Positions 12,990 to 26,319 of a DNA stretch of 64,000 nt are shown here, one piece after another; the first letter of the stretch is position 1, and each line of letters opens with the position of its first letter. The notes below the pieces were generated by a model, which saw only the letters and a list, made by a program, of their open reading frames with translations, made no database searches and had not been told where the DNA came from. Source of the stretch: Mytilus galloprovincialis. Its lineage: Eukaryota; Mollusca; Bivalvia; Mytilida; Mytilidae. The translations under genes were made by a program, and so were the position numbers. Where the stretch lies: the NCBI RefSeq assembly GCF_965363235.1, contig NC_134839.1, forward strand, positions 92,399,743 to 92,463,742. The letters run 5' to 3'.

Positions 12990-13985
12990 CAAGTTGTGTT
13001 GAAAAGGTTGAAAATCAGCATAGCGGAACGAAACATAAACTTTATCTGTAACTCAACATGGTAGACTCGTATGTATCATGTATATAAAAAAAGTGCAAAA
13101 TCTGAAGGTATATAGAAAAAAGTCTGTGTCATATATTTGGCAAAACTTTTAGGAATGTTTGGTCCTCAATGCTTTTCAACTTCGTACTTTATTTGGCCTT
13201 TTTAAAAAAAGATATTCGAGCGTCAGTGACGAGTCTTTTGTAGACGAAATGCGCATCTGGCGGAAATATATAATTAAGTTCAGTATTTTTGTGATTTTAC
13301 TTTTTTCAATCCGGGTATCAATGATGAGTTTATTTACTGTGATTTTCAACAGTTTTCAAATTCCAAAAAAGATTGATTTCGACATCAAATCATCATAGCC
13401 AAACGAAATCTACATTTGATCAGTAACTCATTATGGTAGACTCACATACCAAAAACACCAGTATCTGAAGGCGTTTAGAAAAAAAGTCCGTCTAACTGTC
13501 AGTTAAATCAATTTAACTAAGTCCAAAGCCCGTAATTTTGGCAAAACTTATCAGAGCGGAGAGAAACTTAAACTTGATCTTTAACTCATCATGGTTAACT
13601 AACATACTCATAATCACCTCAATATCTTAAGGCGTTTAGTAAGAAAAGTCCGTATAACTTTAATTTTCAACAATTCATCATAGGCCAAAGCCAATAATTG
13701 CGGCAAAATTAAGCAGAGGAAAACGAACTTACACTTGATCTGTAACTATTCATGGTTAACTTGCATACCAAAATCAAAAATACGCTCAATATTTGAAGGC
13801 GTTAGGATTAAAAAAATCCGGCTTAGTGAGATTTCAAACAATTAAACAAAGTGCAAAGCCCTTTATTTTGGCAAAAATAGCAAAGCAGAGCGGAACGAAA
13901 TTCAAACTTGATCTGTAACTTATCATGGTTAACTCACATACAAAATATCATTCCAATATTTGAAGGCGTTTAGAAAACAAATGTG
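12990..13985. repeat. Diverged tandem array, ~160-175-bp unit, about five copies
   Basis: The anchor CTTGATCTGTAACTCATCAT-like sequence recurs near 13037, 13411, 13570, 13731 and 13904. Each is followed by GGTTAACT..CATAC and GAAGGCGTTTAG, then AAGTCCG, and preceded by GGCAAAA and AGCGGA. The first two anchors are about 374 bp apart because a 150-bp piece of repeat E is inserted at 13150-13310. Confidence 0.75.
13150..13310. repeat. Repeat E fragment inserted in the tandem array
   Basis: Contains GTCCTCAATGC, TTCAACTTCGTACTTTATTT, GAGTCTTTTGTAGACGAAA and, at its end, CAGTATTTTTGTGATTTTAC, which is the end of tail type 1. The inverted sequence is in 5190-5560. Confidence 0.6.
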
Positions 13986-16184
13986 CATAATGATTTTTTG
14001 CGGATGACGGAATGAGGGAATTGCGGCCTATGTAAAACTATATAGCCCTGAAGAGGCTTTTAAAATTTAGTTTAACAATAAGATTAAGATTATGTGAGAA
14101 AAATCAAACACTTATGGCCAGCATTTATTACTGACACAAAAGCGAGACTTATCATTACTGTTTCCATCTTGCAATAGTATGTTACTTGTAAAATATCAAA
14201 ACTTTTTATTCATTCGATGATCCTGTGGCCTTTCGCACTTATAAAATAATAAAACTGGGATTAAGTAAAGCAGACAATATCCAGACACTTTTAGAATGCC
14301 AAAAGTTCAAGTTTAGGCGTATAACAAAATGCCTGTCAACCTTTGACAGATAAATAAAAGGTCATTGTAGTAACTTATACTGTTGTAAACCTCTAAGTGA
14401 TATAAAAAATGAAGAATTAAAGAATTGAGTGTATATATAGTATAACTAAAATTTCCTAAAAAATTCAATTACAACTATTATAATTTGTACGTGACATAAA
14501 GGATTCGATATCCATGGCGCAAAAATATCAAGACACATGTATGAAAGGAGAGGTCGTGATTTAACGTGATACTTTCTTCTCAGTTGTTCATGTTTTTACA
14601 TCCGTGTAATAGTCCATTATATTACTAGCGGAGCATACAATCTAATCAGACAGTTCGATTAAATGCTCCAGTTTAAAAATAACTAGTAGACCACTGGCTC
14701 TTGACATTAAAAAACACCATACTTTGAACAAAAAGGGGTGAAGAAGCTGTCTGAAGCAAGTCGGAAAAAATTAGGAGCAGCCTGAAGCTATTTAAGCCGA
14801 AGCTAAAAATATTTAAGAGTGACCGAGTGGCACTTAAAATTATACTGATTATTATAAGCAAATATATAAAAAATCAAAAGCATTCTGGAGCAACTGTCAA
14901 TTTCATGTTAACATGGAGCACCTTGAATAATTTCCGAAGTACGCATTGTTGGCGACTTTTTAAGTCATTTTCTATAAAATGTATCGTACGGATTTGTACG
15001 GAAGAAATAAAGTCGCATTGGCAATCATACCCCATTTTCTTTTTTATATATAAGTTCTAATATGAAAGTTGGGATTTATATATACTAGTATGTTCTAGTC
15101 GTATTGTTGGAAATCAACTCATAATTTAAGCCATGTGTTCCAACGAGCAGTGCACTATATCATGTGCACACGTTTTTTTTTCTTCAAAAAAACATAAGCA
15201 CTTCTTATTGTTTCCAAGTCGTACCTTGTAAAATGATTACTGTAGTTCTAGTTTAAAACCGAGGAACTTATAAATCTTTGGAATTTAAACCTGTCATAAC
15301 AACGTTTGTATATTTGTTTTGAATTGATGTTGACAAGTTCACTGTGCAGTTAATGATTGTGTTATCATGCAGTATTTGATATTTAAAATGTTTTAACGAG
15401 TTACAATCAGCATGTCCTTCTAACGATTCCGATTTCTGAAGTGAAGTGCATAATCCTCACTTATATCGTCCTTATCAAAGAACATCTTGAAATACATATT
15501 TATAATACAAGTTTTTTATTCTATATTTTTAGTTAAGTAATTTCACAAGTTTTAAATTTTTTATACATATAAATTATATCTAGATGCAATCATATGAATT
15601 AGGGCGTGAATCCTAAAAAAGATAATCTAGTTTTAACGAATAAAAACTGTGTTATTGTTGATGTCTCGATTGTGACAAACTTTAAAGACTTTTACAAGAA
15701 AAAAAAAACATCAAATATACCAGGCTAATTATTTTTCAATTCGCGCGTTTGGTCGACACAAGACTTATCAGTGGTGTTAGAATAAAAAACAAACAAATAA
15801 ATTACACAGTCGAAGAGAATTAACGACCCAAGTTCCGGACGGTTTTGTTACTTAACTTATTTTGTATGGGTCTGTTAAGATGGGATTCTCATGAGCCTTT
15901 AATGTTGGCACAAACGATACATTTATGAATAGGTTCGTACTTTCACTCATGTTCCACTACGTAGATGGAATTATTAGCCTCAACTCATACAAGTGTTTTA
16001 TTTTATGCTCCCAAACATAGTTTATAATTGGCTCTCAAACTTTTCGTTTCAATTGTATGTATATATTAGCTTTAATTTTCAATCACTTGGTTATATACTT
16101 CAGCTTTCAGTCGTCAAGGTTACAACAAAACGCTACGAAATTCTTGTAAAAAAAGGAAACCAAAACGTTTTATAATTACATGCG

Positions 16185-16420
16185 TCCGAATCTCTTGTCT
16201 GGATTTACCTACATCAGGAACGCTCAAAGCCAAATATTTGTTATTATAACCGTTGAAGAGCTATATGACAAAAATACCTAAAACAAATAGCAAAATTCAT
16301 CTAAAGTCAAGTTTGCAAGATGAAGCTTAAAACTTAGTTTCTTAATAATTCCAAAATTTATAAAACGGACAATTTTAGAAAATTTTGTTAAATCATGTCT
16401 GAAGTATAAATCATTGAAAC
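16185..16420. repeat. Dispersed repeat G
   Basis: Shares TCTGGATTTACCTACATCAG, AAGAGCTATATG, AATTCATCTAAAG and AAACGGACAATTTTAG with 60838-61150. Confidence 0.65.
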
Positions 16421-17561
16421 ATTGTATGGAAAACAAATAAAATCAAAATTTCAACTTATCAACTTTGAATTGTATTAAAATCATATAATTAATCATGTAT
16501 CTGCTTCCACGACTTTTCGTATAATATTATTTACTATTATAGAGACTAATCATTACCATTTTCATATTAAAATGGTATGTAGCTAGCAAAATATAAAAAC
16601 AAAGTTTTCATGTATTGATCATCCTGTGGCATTTCGCACTCTGAAAATTAATAAACTGGGATAAAGTAAAACAGTCATCAAGACACTTTTAGAATTCCAA
16701 AAAATTAAGTTTAGACGTAATACAAAATACCAGATAAATAAAAAGGACATTGTACATTGTAGTGACTATGGTATTGTTGTTAACCTGATTACAAAAAGAG
16801 ATTATAAAAAAGCAGAATCAAAGAATCGATAATATAAACTTGAAATTAACTGAAACTACCTAAATATAGTACTTGTACTTGAATATAAGGATTAATGTGC
16901 ATTGTGGAAAATATTAAGAAACATGTATCAAATGATCAAATGGTCCGTGATGAAATATAGAATTCTCTTCTAAGACCATCGTGATTTTTTATTTGTATAA
17001 TAGGTTATGTGACTAGCGGAGCAAACAAATCAATTTAGCAGCTCGATCAGAAAATCCAGCTTTAATCAAAACCTACGATACCACTGCCTTCTGTATCATA
17101 AAAAGACAATATTCTGAAAAGAAGGTAAGAAGAAACAGTCAAGAGCACACCAAAAATAATGCAGAGCAGCCAAAAGCCACTACATAATAATCGAGAGCAA
17201 CCGAGTGACATTTTGATTAATTGGCAAATGCTATAAGAAACTTTAAAAAAAAAAAAAACGAGAGCATTCTTTAGCAACTGTCAAACTCCTATTTACATGT
17301 AGCACCTTAAATAATATTAAAAGTGAGCAGTATGGAAGATATTTACGTGCTGTCACTTATTAATGACAGATACAACGTCAGTTATTAGAATAGACGTATC
17401 ACAAAATTTACCACATTCATATCTGATAATTATTTTTACAGTTACAGAGGATGCAATGACGTTGCTAACGTAAATTGTTATTTTCGCGACGTCAAACTAT
17501 GACTTATCGGGAAAAGATTCCGTTTTCGGATGATTTTTATCATTCAAACTTATTTCACTTG

Positions 17562-18227
17562 AGGTAGCAATACACAGTTAGGAAAAAAACTTAAAATTGA
17601 CACTCATAATTTTTAAACACCCTCTTTCCCCTCCTGTCTAACAAAGAAGGCTTTATATGTGTGTTATGCATGTATATACTTAAAGAAGGAGAATCTTCCA
17701 TAGATTTGATTTCTAATGGTCATAAGGGTGAAATATAATCCCTTTTGGGTGTATCCATGGCAACAATTTGCATTTCTTAGATACAAAATATAGCAAAAAA
17801 GGGGATGAACATGTCCCAAAAGGCTCCAAAATTTGGTCTAAAGGAAAATTTCAATCAATTACAGTGATACCTTTCCTGAATCCATAGGTTTATATCTATC
17901 AAGTGGTCCAAAAAAAATCATATGCATTTCTGCTCGTTTTTCCATAAAATTGAATTGAAAAGATCCAGCGCAAAATCTTTGTTGATAAACACTACAATAA
18001 TTTATGGACCTATGGACGGTACGGATAGGACAATACGGACTGTCAATCATATAAATGGCCTATAAAACATGCTAAAAACAATCTAAATGTTCATATAAAC
18101 CCACTAAGAAGGCTATATTATTCTTCAATTATCTAAAAATCAATTTTATTGCACAAAAACTTTCATATTTAAAAAATTCACAGGGGCCATACTGCAAAAC
18201 TAAACTTCTAACTGTGTATTGCTACCT
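17562..18227. mobile_element. Non-autonomous DNA element with ~20-bp inverted ends
   Basis: Left end AGGTAGCAATACACAGTTAG at 17562; the exact reverse complement ends at 18227. About 666 bp, no transposase frame. No convincing target duplication is visible. It lies in copy B of the tandem duplication and has no equivalent in copy A. Confidence 0.7.
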
Positions 18228-19279
18228 GAAAACGAGTTCATGGAACCCTCTTTTTTAAAATGCCATTTGGTTTGTTTACGTGAAAAGATTATGTGTCTTA
18301 ATTTTCATGAAAACGTAAATAGTGCAATTTTTGATAGATATACGGCAAAAAAAAGATGTTTTTTTTTTTCAACATGCATGAACATTTGATAAATATGAGT
18401 TATTTCTGAATAAAAAATGTATAAATTTTAGGATACTTATAAAATACAGAAATTTCAAATTATTTAACAAAAAACAATTTGTGTTTATCTTTGAAAACCA
18501 AAAAAAAATATGTCTTTCTTTTGAAAGCGAAAATATGGCCACAAATCCGAATTTTGAGCAAATATACAAAATTTTGACCTCATTTTACTCAAAAAGTGGC
18601 ACATGATGGTATTTTTTTTTATTACATATTTGATTCAATCAGGTAAAAAATAGTCTATATAGAAATGTTTATAAAAATGTAAATACGGGATCAAAACTGT
18701 ATCGTATGCCATTAAAGCGAAAGAACTTATAAAATCATTCCAATCCTTACTGTTAAAGGCAAGTCTGTTTATTTGTTTAAATTTGAGATTCACTGTGTTA
18801 TCATGCAGTAACTTATTTTCAAATGTTTTGACGAGTTAAAAACAGCATGTCCTTCAAATATTTATGAAGGTAGTACATAATTGTAAATTTATCATCCTTA
18901 TCAAAGAACATTTGAAATACATATTTATAATAGTATTTTTTTATTCTACATTTTTAGTTTAGTAATTTAACAAGTTGTGAATTGTATACATATAAATGAT
19001 ATCTACATGCTTTATAGATTTTTAATCCTATGATCCAGGGCGTAAATCCTAAATGAGATAACCTACTTTCAACGAATCAAAACTGTGTTATTGTTGATGT
19101 CTCGATTGTGACAAACTTTTTACACTTTTAGAAGAAAAAACCCATCACAGATGCCAGGCTTATTATTATGTACGTAAAACGCACGTTTGGTCAACACAAG
19201 ACGCATCAGTGATGTGGAATAAAACAAAAACAAATAAAAAACACTGTCGAAGATAATTACGACCTAAATCCGAAATGAC

Positions 19280-19660
19280 GTGTTTCCCTCAGTTTTAGTT
19301 TGTAACCCGGATTTGTTTTTATCTCAATCGATTTATGACTTTCGAACAGCAGTATACTACTGTTGGCTTTATTTAGTTACTTTTTTTCGTATGGGTCTAT
19401 TAAGATGTGATTGTCAGGAGCCTTTAACTATTGCACTCTTTCAACTGAGATCAACCCCAGTTTTTGGTGGGGTTCGTGTTGCTTGTTCTTTAGTTTTATA
19501 TGTTGTGTCATGTGAACTATTGTTTGTCTGTTTGCCTTTTTCATGTTTAGCCATTGTGTTGTCAGTTTATTTTCGATTTATGAGTTTGACTGTCCCTCTG
19601 GTATCTTTTGTCCCTCTTTCAATGAATGGACGACCAGGCAATATTGATGTGACTTAAAAT
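19280..19660 (+). repeat. Composite repeat: inverted tail type 3 end followed by tail type 2
   Basis: 19280-19375 is the reverse complement of the start of tail type 3 (GTTTCCCTCAGTTTTAGTTT, AACAGCAGTATACTACTGTT). From about 19435, tail type 2 follows (TTTGGTGGGGTTCGTGTTGC, CTATTGTTTGTCTGTTTG, ACTGTCCCTCTGGTATCTTT). The 125-codon frame here is a product of the repeat, not a gene. Confidence 0.7.
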
Positions 19661-21699
19661 TAATATAAAATGGGACAACTAATTTTGTAAACAAAATCGA
19701 TTTAAACAATCATACTGATGCGTCTTGTAATGAATTAATGAATGAATCAATAAGTAAATAAATCACAACTGAATCAAAATAGTTGACAATCTATAGTTTT
19801 ACCACAAATATATATTTATAAGTGCAGTGTAGATATTTATGCAATGAAAGTAAAGTTATCGTTTTGATACAACTTCTGATATTCTAGTGTTTGAATTATT
19901 ATGTAATGTTGCTTAAAGAAGTTTGTTCATGGTTATTATCAGATTCTGTGATGTTTTATTTGTCCCATAAAACGTAACATGATAAGATATGAAGCCGTTT
20001 GAACTTGGATCAAGATGTATAATTTTACCCTGTGATATACTGAATACATCACACATGTGCTACAGGTGGAAATAAGGATGATCTTTTCTTATCTTGATAT
20101 AGATCTTCCTTCAACATTTGCACAAACATAAATACATAAATAAATAATTGTAATCTTATTGGCATAAGGGTTTTTCGTTCAGACTCAATATTTTTGAATC
20201 GGAAGAATGAAAAGATATGAAAAAAAATAACATTTATATATTGATATCAACTTATACAATATCATGTGTTCAAAATGTTAAAACATTTGTATTGGCTAGA
20301 ATTTGTTGTCACAGTTGGTAAATTATCAACAAGTTAATAGCATTCTTAACTCGTTGTCTTCATAAAGCAAATGAAAAACAAGGGGATACAGGGAGACACA
20401 AGTTGACTTTACTTTGATACAAGAAATAAACATTGATTGTTATTCATTACAATCATATAAGGTCATCATAATAATTTCGCAAATATGGTTGTATTTACAC
20501 CACAAATTTCACCCTGTGTACATACAAACATGTGCACCTGGAAAAGTTTAAGAGCATGACTGGACCTAGATAAATGAACTTTAATTGCTTTTTATGTTTG
20601 AGAATATTTACCAGATTTACTTGATTTTACTATTCATTTTTTTTTCTTTCCAGCAGAAGGTGCGAAAATAAACTAAGCTGGGAAAGAGGTCTAAGAAGCT
20701 CCCCACATAATGATGATACATGTGAGTTGTATTAATTTAAATGGACAAATATATTTCCAAACAATATTTTATTTTAACTGTGTAACTGTGAAAATGCACA
20801 TCAATATTCAGGTAAGTTTTTAATTTTCTAAAACATAAACCAAATACAAGTTTTATTTATCTGAGTCCAGCTAGGTCGTAACACTCTGCTAGATGCATAG
20901 GTTTGTATGTACTAAGAGTAGGCAATAATTTTCAATTCCTTTATATAAACCTAGAGTTTATACTAATATCTTTATTTAACCAATGTGTCCATGTGTCCAG
21001 TAGACAGACAGATGTAAGCCAAATACTTTTCATTTGCACCTTGCCATTAATCCTACAAGTAATTAGAGTAGCTTTACTTAATTTGTTATGACAATCAAAT
21101 GTTAGTGTGATTGGGTGGTAAACTGATATAACCACTTTAAGTTTGTGTCTGTACCAAAGTAACAGAAACATACTGGATGATGTGATGTGCTTTTCCATCT
21201 TTTTGTTTCAATATTTTTTCTCGAAGTCAGGGTGTTAATGATGTACATGGTCTGTTGAACCTTTCAGTATTTAAAGTAATTCACATATTCCGAAATCCTT
21301 AAACAAAAAATGGGGCTTATCATTTCAAAACTAAATTTACACTTTGAAAAACGTATAAGATATAACAAACACATTGAACATCAGTCAGTTATTATTCTAC
21401 CACATTGTCAAAATCTGAATAAATCTGGAATGAGTAAAATGATTTAGAAGCACAAGGGAACATGTCTTAATGAAAGCAAACATGTTGTAAAAATAATTTG
21501 AAGCAAATTTGGTTTTATAAGGATTCACTGCCATGGATAGACGGACTTCCATATACTATTAACCAGCTATTGACAGTCTTAAATAATTTGTTTTGTATTC
21601 TGGCTTTTCACATTTGCTAAGGATTCGCCTATATGGGTAATGACGTGGCTCTTTTTTTTTAGAAGAAATAATCAATTAACATATAGACAAGCGACAAGA
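19661..21699. other. Non-coding sequence
   Basis: AT-rich, no gene or repeat that I can support. Short frames around 20903-21198 have no recognisable features. Confidence 0.4.
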
Positions 21700-21915
21700 A
21701 GAAAAAAGTAAACTAAAAAAAAATACTGAACTTAGAGGAAAATCTAATCGGAAAGTCCATAATCACATGGCAAAATCAAAAAACAAAACACATCAAAACT
21801 GAATAGACAAGAACTGTCATATTCCTGACTTGGTACAGGCATTTTCAAATGTAGAAAATGGTGGATTAAACCTGGTTTATGGCGCTAAACCTCTCACTTT
21901 GATGACAGTCTCATC
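21700..21915 (-). repeat. Tail type 1, minus copy
   Basis: Contains AATCACATGGCAAAATC, AACTGTCATATTCCTGACTT, GGTACAGGCATTTTC and GAAAATGGTGGATTAAACC. Same family as 112-350, 42180-42405 and 51510-51710. Confidence 0.75.
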
Positions 21916-22079
21916 AAATTACATTATAGGAAATTTAATCTTCTATTTAAATACTTTGAACGACATTATTTTATATATCTACCTGTGTGACGTTTACATT
22001 CTGACGTTGTATGCGCGATTCAACGTTAGAATCAAGTCGATCTGGCTCGGTCCCAGTGTTTAAAACTTTTAAATCGTCA

Positions 22080-22775
22080 TAATAAGAAAGCAATGAATGA
22101 GGTTGTTACATTTGATATATGTTTTTTTTGTGCATCTTTTTTTAATATTTGTTTGTTTTATTGGTATTAAGATTCTTGTGGTACTTCTACATTATGTCAG
22201 TATTGTTTATAGTATTCTCGTATTGAATTTCTTGTCCTTCATTTTGCTAATGTGCTTTGTCTAAATGCCGTTTGGTGTAACTTCGAATACGCGTTTGTTG
22301 CTCGTCTTCCATTTTTACTATGTGTTTTGTCTGTATGTTTTTTATGTTTCTTCGTTACATATATGACGTGGCTCTGTACTTATGCATCCCGTCATTGTGT
22401 TATTATACCATGGTAAATTTGTGTATTCTTGTGTTAAATTTGTACTAGTATGCTTTGTCTTATGCCATTTTGTGCTTCTTTGTTACATGCTTGTATGGTT
22501 TTTTGTGATTAGGATTATAGCACAATATTGACTGTTGTATTATTGACACTTTTACCTATTATGTTTGTTAGTTTTGTTCCCGCATCGTTGTCAATATAAT
22601 GGAATTTGATGCCACTGTCATACAAACGAGAGATTTAGCTAGCTGTAAAACCATGTTTAATCCACCATTTTCTATATAAGAAAATGCCTGTACTAAATCA
22701 GGAATATGACAGTTGTTATCCATTCGTTTGATGTGTATTAGCCATTTGATTAAGGACTTCAATATAATTGTGATT
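22080..22775 (+). mobile_element. RT-element 3' region, tail type 1, plus copy
   Basis: Collinear with 41600-42360: GACGTGGCTCTGTACTTATG / CATCCCGTCA, then GACTGTTGTATTATTGAC, TTATGTTTGTTAGTT, GGAATTTGATGCCACTGTCA, and the terminal words TCCACCATTTTCTA and GAATATGACAGTTGTTATCC. It lies head-to-head with the minus copy at 21700-21915. No RT coding part is present. Confidence 0.65.
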
Positions 22776-23519
22776 TAACTTTTAAATGTACGAACACAAT
22801 GAAATAACTCAGATTAAAGAACATCATGATTGTGTGGTGGATGTTTAAATCCTTTATAACTAGATCATAAAAAAAAACTTTGCAAAAATTGTGCAAAAAT
22901 ATGAATAAAATTTGAGGTAACAAATTATGGTGGTCATCTTCACTGAACATCATGTAGTTTATTTCCTGTGTTAAACTATACTAAGTTGTGTTATACTGCA
23001 ATTAGCTATTTTACTATACAGATAAAGCTATACGTATAAACGTTAGCTTTATACGTCAATGACCTCAACTAACCTATAAGCCCCGCCTACTTACCGGAAC
23101 TAGTGTATTTCATCAACAACGTCACGTCACAACCATGACAACGTGTTGCAACAATGGTCAAACTTTTATGAATTTAAACTTCAAATTGGTAATTTATATA
23201 CCATGTTTATCAAATGTTATTAGTTAAGTTCATTTTCCCTTTCTAATTCCTTAAAAGGTAAATGGCTTACCGCCTTCACCACGCTTATAGGGAAATACCC
23301 AAAAATGGTACCCCAAGAGGGAATTTCAAACACTTTTTTTGAACAATATTTGTTACAATTTTTTGAAAAAAAATTTTAATCGATTTCAGTAAAACTTCGC
23401 ATTTCCCCCCGTTTCTAAGCCTCATACAAATAAATTTCATATTTCAAGACACTATACGTATATTGTCTAATTATATATATTAGGGAGAAAAACTGACAAT
23501 TATAGTCAATTTATAATTC
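22776..23519. other. Non-coding sequence with a short inverted repeat
   Basis: No gene seen. At 23022-23052 the perfect 9-bp arms ATAAAGCTA and TAGCTTTAT flank 13 bases. Confidence 0.4.
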
Positions 23520-23645
23520 AATGAATTAAGAAATGAGGCAAACACATATGTCGCCAGTATGGTTCGACCTTGCAACCTCAGTGTTGACAGGCTAGTGATA
23601 CAGTATATTATCTACTTAAACCACTAGGCCTCTTAATCCGTGATT
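23520..23645 (-). repeat. Possible tRNA-derived SINE fragment
   Basis: On the minus strand, GGCCTAGTGGTTTAAGTAG resembles a tRNA A-box and AGGTCGAACC a B-box, about 50 bases apart. The intervening sequence does not fold as a clear tRNA and the boundaries are unclear. Offered as a weak call. Confidence 0.3.
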
Positions 23646-24071
23646 TACATCATGAAATATATCAAATATATTTAAATTTATTTTACCTCACGTAACATTT
23701 TCTATATTACATAAGTATTCAATATTTTCACTATTTGCAAGTGTTTAACTATTGGACCGGTCAACAATTTCCAACTTTTGGACCTCGATGAAACTATTTG
23801 ACTGCAAACGTCATTACATTTCGCGGAATTTAAAATCTACGGAATTGGGGAATTTTGAAAATATCGCGGTAGTTACGACGTTTCATTTTACCTATTGTAT
23901 ATAGTGTTGACGTCAGTGCAGGATGAACCCTTAGCATTTTAGAATATTTATGAAGTTAACGTTAAACAGTATGGCTAGGTTTCTGCTTTTTATATTACGA
24001 TAGTTTATTTCATCCTTGCCATTTATTGTATATTTTCGATATAATAAAACACTTACTGACTGATTATTCCT

Positions 24072-24172
24072 GGAATAGTAAATGCATTTTCCCTTCGGAT
24101 ACAACTATAGCCCTAGGCTACGACTTAGGGAAATAGTTGCACCTCAGGGATAATAAACTTACTATTCCACTC
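24072..24172. mobile_element. Small fold-back element
   Basis: Arms TGGAATAGTAAATGCATTTT and the reverse complement of AATAAACTTACTATTCCA pair with few mismatches. Between them CCCTAGG and TTAGGG make an inner stem. About 100 bp, no coding capacity. Confidence 0.5.
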
Positions 24173-25490
24173 ATACACAGTCGATAAGTATACAATGTTG
24201 GTAAATATAAGTAGATGTCAGTTATCAACTTCAATATTAAACAAATTTCAATAATAATATTTTATAATGATATATATGATATAACAGTGTTGTGCTATGA
24301 TTATCAATCAAACAACTATCACACCTAGTTTATATAAAGCAGATTTAAGCAACTTTAGGTAACTGTATGGCCTCCGACATTCAGCAAAATCCATACTATA
24401 TAGTCGACTATTAAAGGTCTCCATATGACCAAATGTAATGGCAGACAAACCCTAACAAAAACCAAAGGGTTTGTAAGCACTGAAGGGTAAATATTACTTT
24501 AATTTATCAATGGGAAGTAAAATAGGATATTGCATTGAATAGCCAATTGATTGTAATAGATTAAACTACAATTCTGGTTAAAGGAAGATAACTCAAATTT
24601 TTAACATCATTGATTCTTGCATCTTGCAAAAGTTATGTTATTTTCTTGACAAACATTACATCGTTTTTTACTTGTATATCTGATCGTATTTTACATTGAT
24701 ATATTTCCTGGATAGAATGTATATAAGGGTATAATCAATGCCCTATGTTTTGTGTATCTCAAAGGTAGTGATAAACATTAGAATATTTAGATATCAAGTC
24801 AATAACCTGGGGTTTTGATTGCGTTTCATACAATCTTTATCCCCCAAAAAGTAAGAAGAAAGACAGAAAGCACACAAGGACGAAGTGTGAAATAATTCAT
24901 AAAAAAAACAAAAAAGGCCAATGGCTTGAATAAGCACCTCACAATAAAAAAAAATGCAGGTTAAGATAATGAATTCTATGCAGTTGGAAAACATTGTAAA
25001 AGTTCAAAAAGAGATCACAGAAATCATAATACATGTTCATGTATATAATATGATGATAACTTATATAGGCAGAACTAAACAATGCAATCTGTATAAACTG
25101 CAACAAGACAAGGTAAAAGGATCAACCAAACAGTTCAAATTAAAGTATGCTAAATACAAATAGTTTTTGATGGTGCATATGTTTATTCATTATACATCAT
25201 AATAGCTTTTAAAGGTACCATGATTATAATTTAATAATTGTGGGCTTTCTCGTGATTATAAGTGAACCTTTGCCTTATGTCAAGGCAATCTTTTTTACAG
25301 CTGAAAAATGTTTTGTCGTCGCAGATACCTGATTAGCCTCTGTATTTTAAAGGCCGCTCGTTGAATTAGTCAAATCGATTTTAACACGAATTAGCAAGTT
25401 TGCATCAGACTCGGTTGTAAACTATTTTATCTAATTCGAATCATATTGAAAATAAATTTTCAAGATTTGACAGAACCTGTCAGCTGTTTA
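24173..25490. other. Non-coding sequence
   Basis: AT-rich, nothing that I can support as gene or repeat. Confidence 0.35.
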
Positions 25491-26240
25491 ATACATAAAT
25501 TATTTCGCGCTGTACATCACGCTTAAGCGATAGTACCAGTGATGACAATGAGGATGAAATATTGAAATTATTTGCGTCGGGCGCAAAAGCTAATACTTCG
25601 TTTTCTGGTTTATCACAAATTCAGAACATTGATCCGGGTTTCAGAAAACCTGGATGCACAAGTTTTCATTGCCGAAAATATTCAAATGGCAGTTACAAAA
25701 ACAACAACAAAAAGAATAAATATTCAGCAATGAAACGTAAGAAGAATGTCAATACTGCAAAAGGATAGGCTAAGTTAATGACGAGATATGACTGGTTTTC
25801 GCACGAATGGCAAAAACTGTATCTTTGAATCAATACACGATGGTATGGTACCATTAATAAGAGTGGCAGAAATGCTTTAATTCAAAACTCAAAATGCAAA
25901 ATGATGCGAGAGAACATTTGGCAGTGTTGAGTAATACAAATTTCGAGCTGTCAATTTAAAGGACGGATTTCTCTGAAGCCACACATTTATAGAAAATGCC
26001 ATGAACTTTGCAATCGCGATAAAGACGTAGGTAGCTACATTTTAGTAGATGACGTAGGCAAGAAATAAAATTAAAAAAAACTAGCAAGAACATAACAATC
26101 AGCTATGGTAGAATTTCCAGCTACGAAGGGAATTTCAGGGCACGAACTAGATTTTAGACCAAAGGGGCTATCAGCCTAGACCTAGTTATCAGAGGGTTTA
26201 ATCGAGAAGAAATAGACACAATGGCTACAGTCAAATTTGT
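25491..26240 (+). other. Open frame of unknown origin, possibly a decayed mobile element
   Basis: A frame through about 25500-25768 begins with an acidic stretch (SDSTSDDNEDEILKLFASGA) and ends Lys/Asn-rich. I recognise no domain. Its position about 1.4 kb before a tyrosine-recombinase fossil at 27148 makes it conceivable that both are remains of one element, but nothing proves it. Confidence 0.25.
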
Positions 26241-26319
26241 TAACCACAAGGTTGAATAAACCATTGAATAATTTTGTTAAGTGAATTCTAGATCCTGATA
26301 CATGTAGTAAATAGTCATC

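Larger units (their letters stand above)
11880..15850. repeat. Tandem segmental duplication, copy A
   Basis: Collinear diverged matches to 15985-19280: 11885-12050 with 15985-16160, 12645-12675 with 16495-16525, 14185-14420 with 16600-16830, 14510-14960 with 16900-17340, and 15340-15840 with 18790-19275. Shared words include TCCTGTGGC, GACTAGCGGAGCA-like sequence, TTATCAAAGAACAT and TTGTTGATGTCTCGATTGTG. No open frame is conserved between copies. Copy A also holds the tandem array at 12990-13985. Confidence 0.75.
15985..19280. repeat. Tandem segmental duplication, copy B
   Basis: Second copy of the ~4-kb segment at 11880-15850, in the same orientation and order. It lacks the tandem array but carries an extra inverted-repeat element at 17562-18227, which explains the shift in spacing. 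No gene is seen. The short minus-strand frames at 17062-17277 and 18369-18569 have no recognisable content. Confidence 0.75.

Noticed and set aside
19280-19657. 125-codon open frame on the plus strand
   Set aside because: It lies wholly in tail types 3 and 2 repeats; the same words occur at other places in the window without this frame.
23022-23052. Perfect 9-bp inverted repeat as a regulatory hairpin
   Set aside because: Short arms in AT-rich DNA are expected by chance at this window size.
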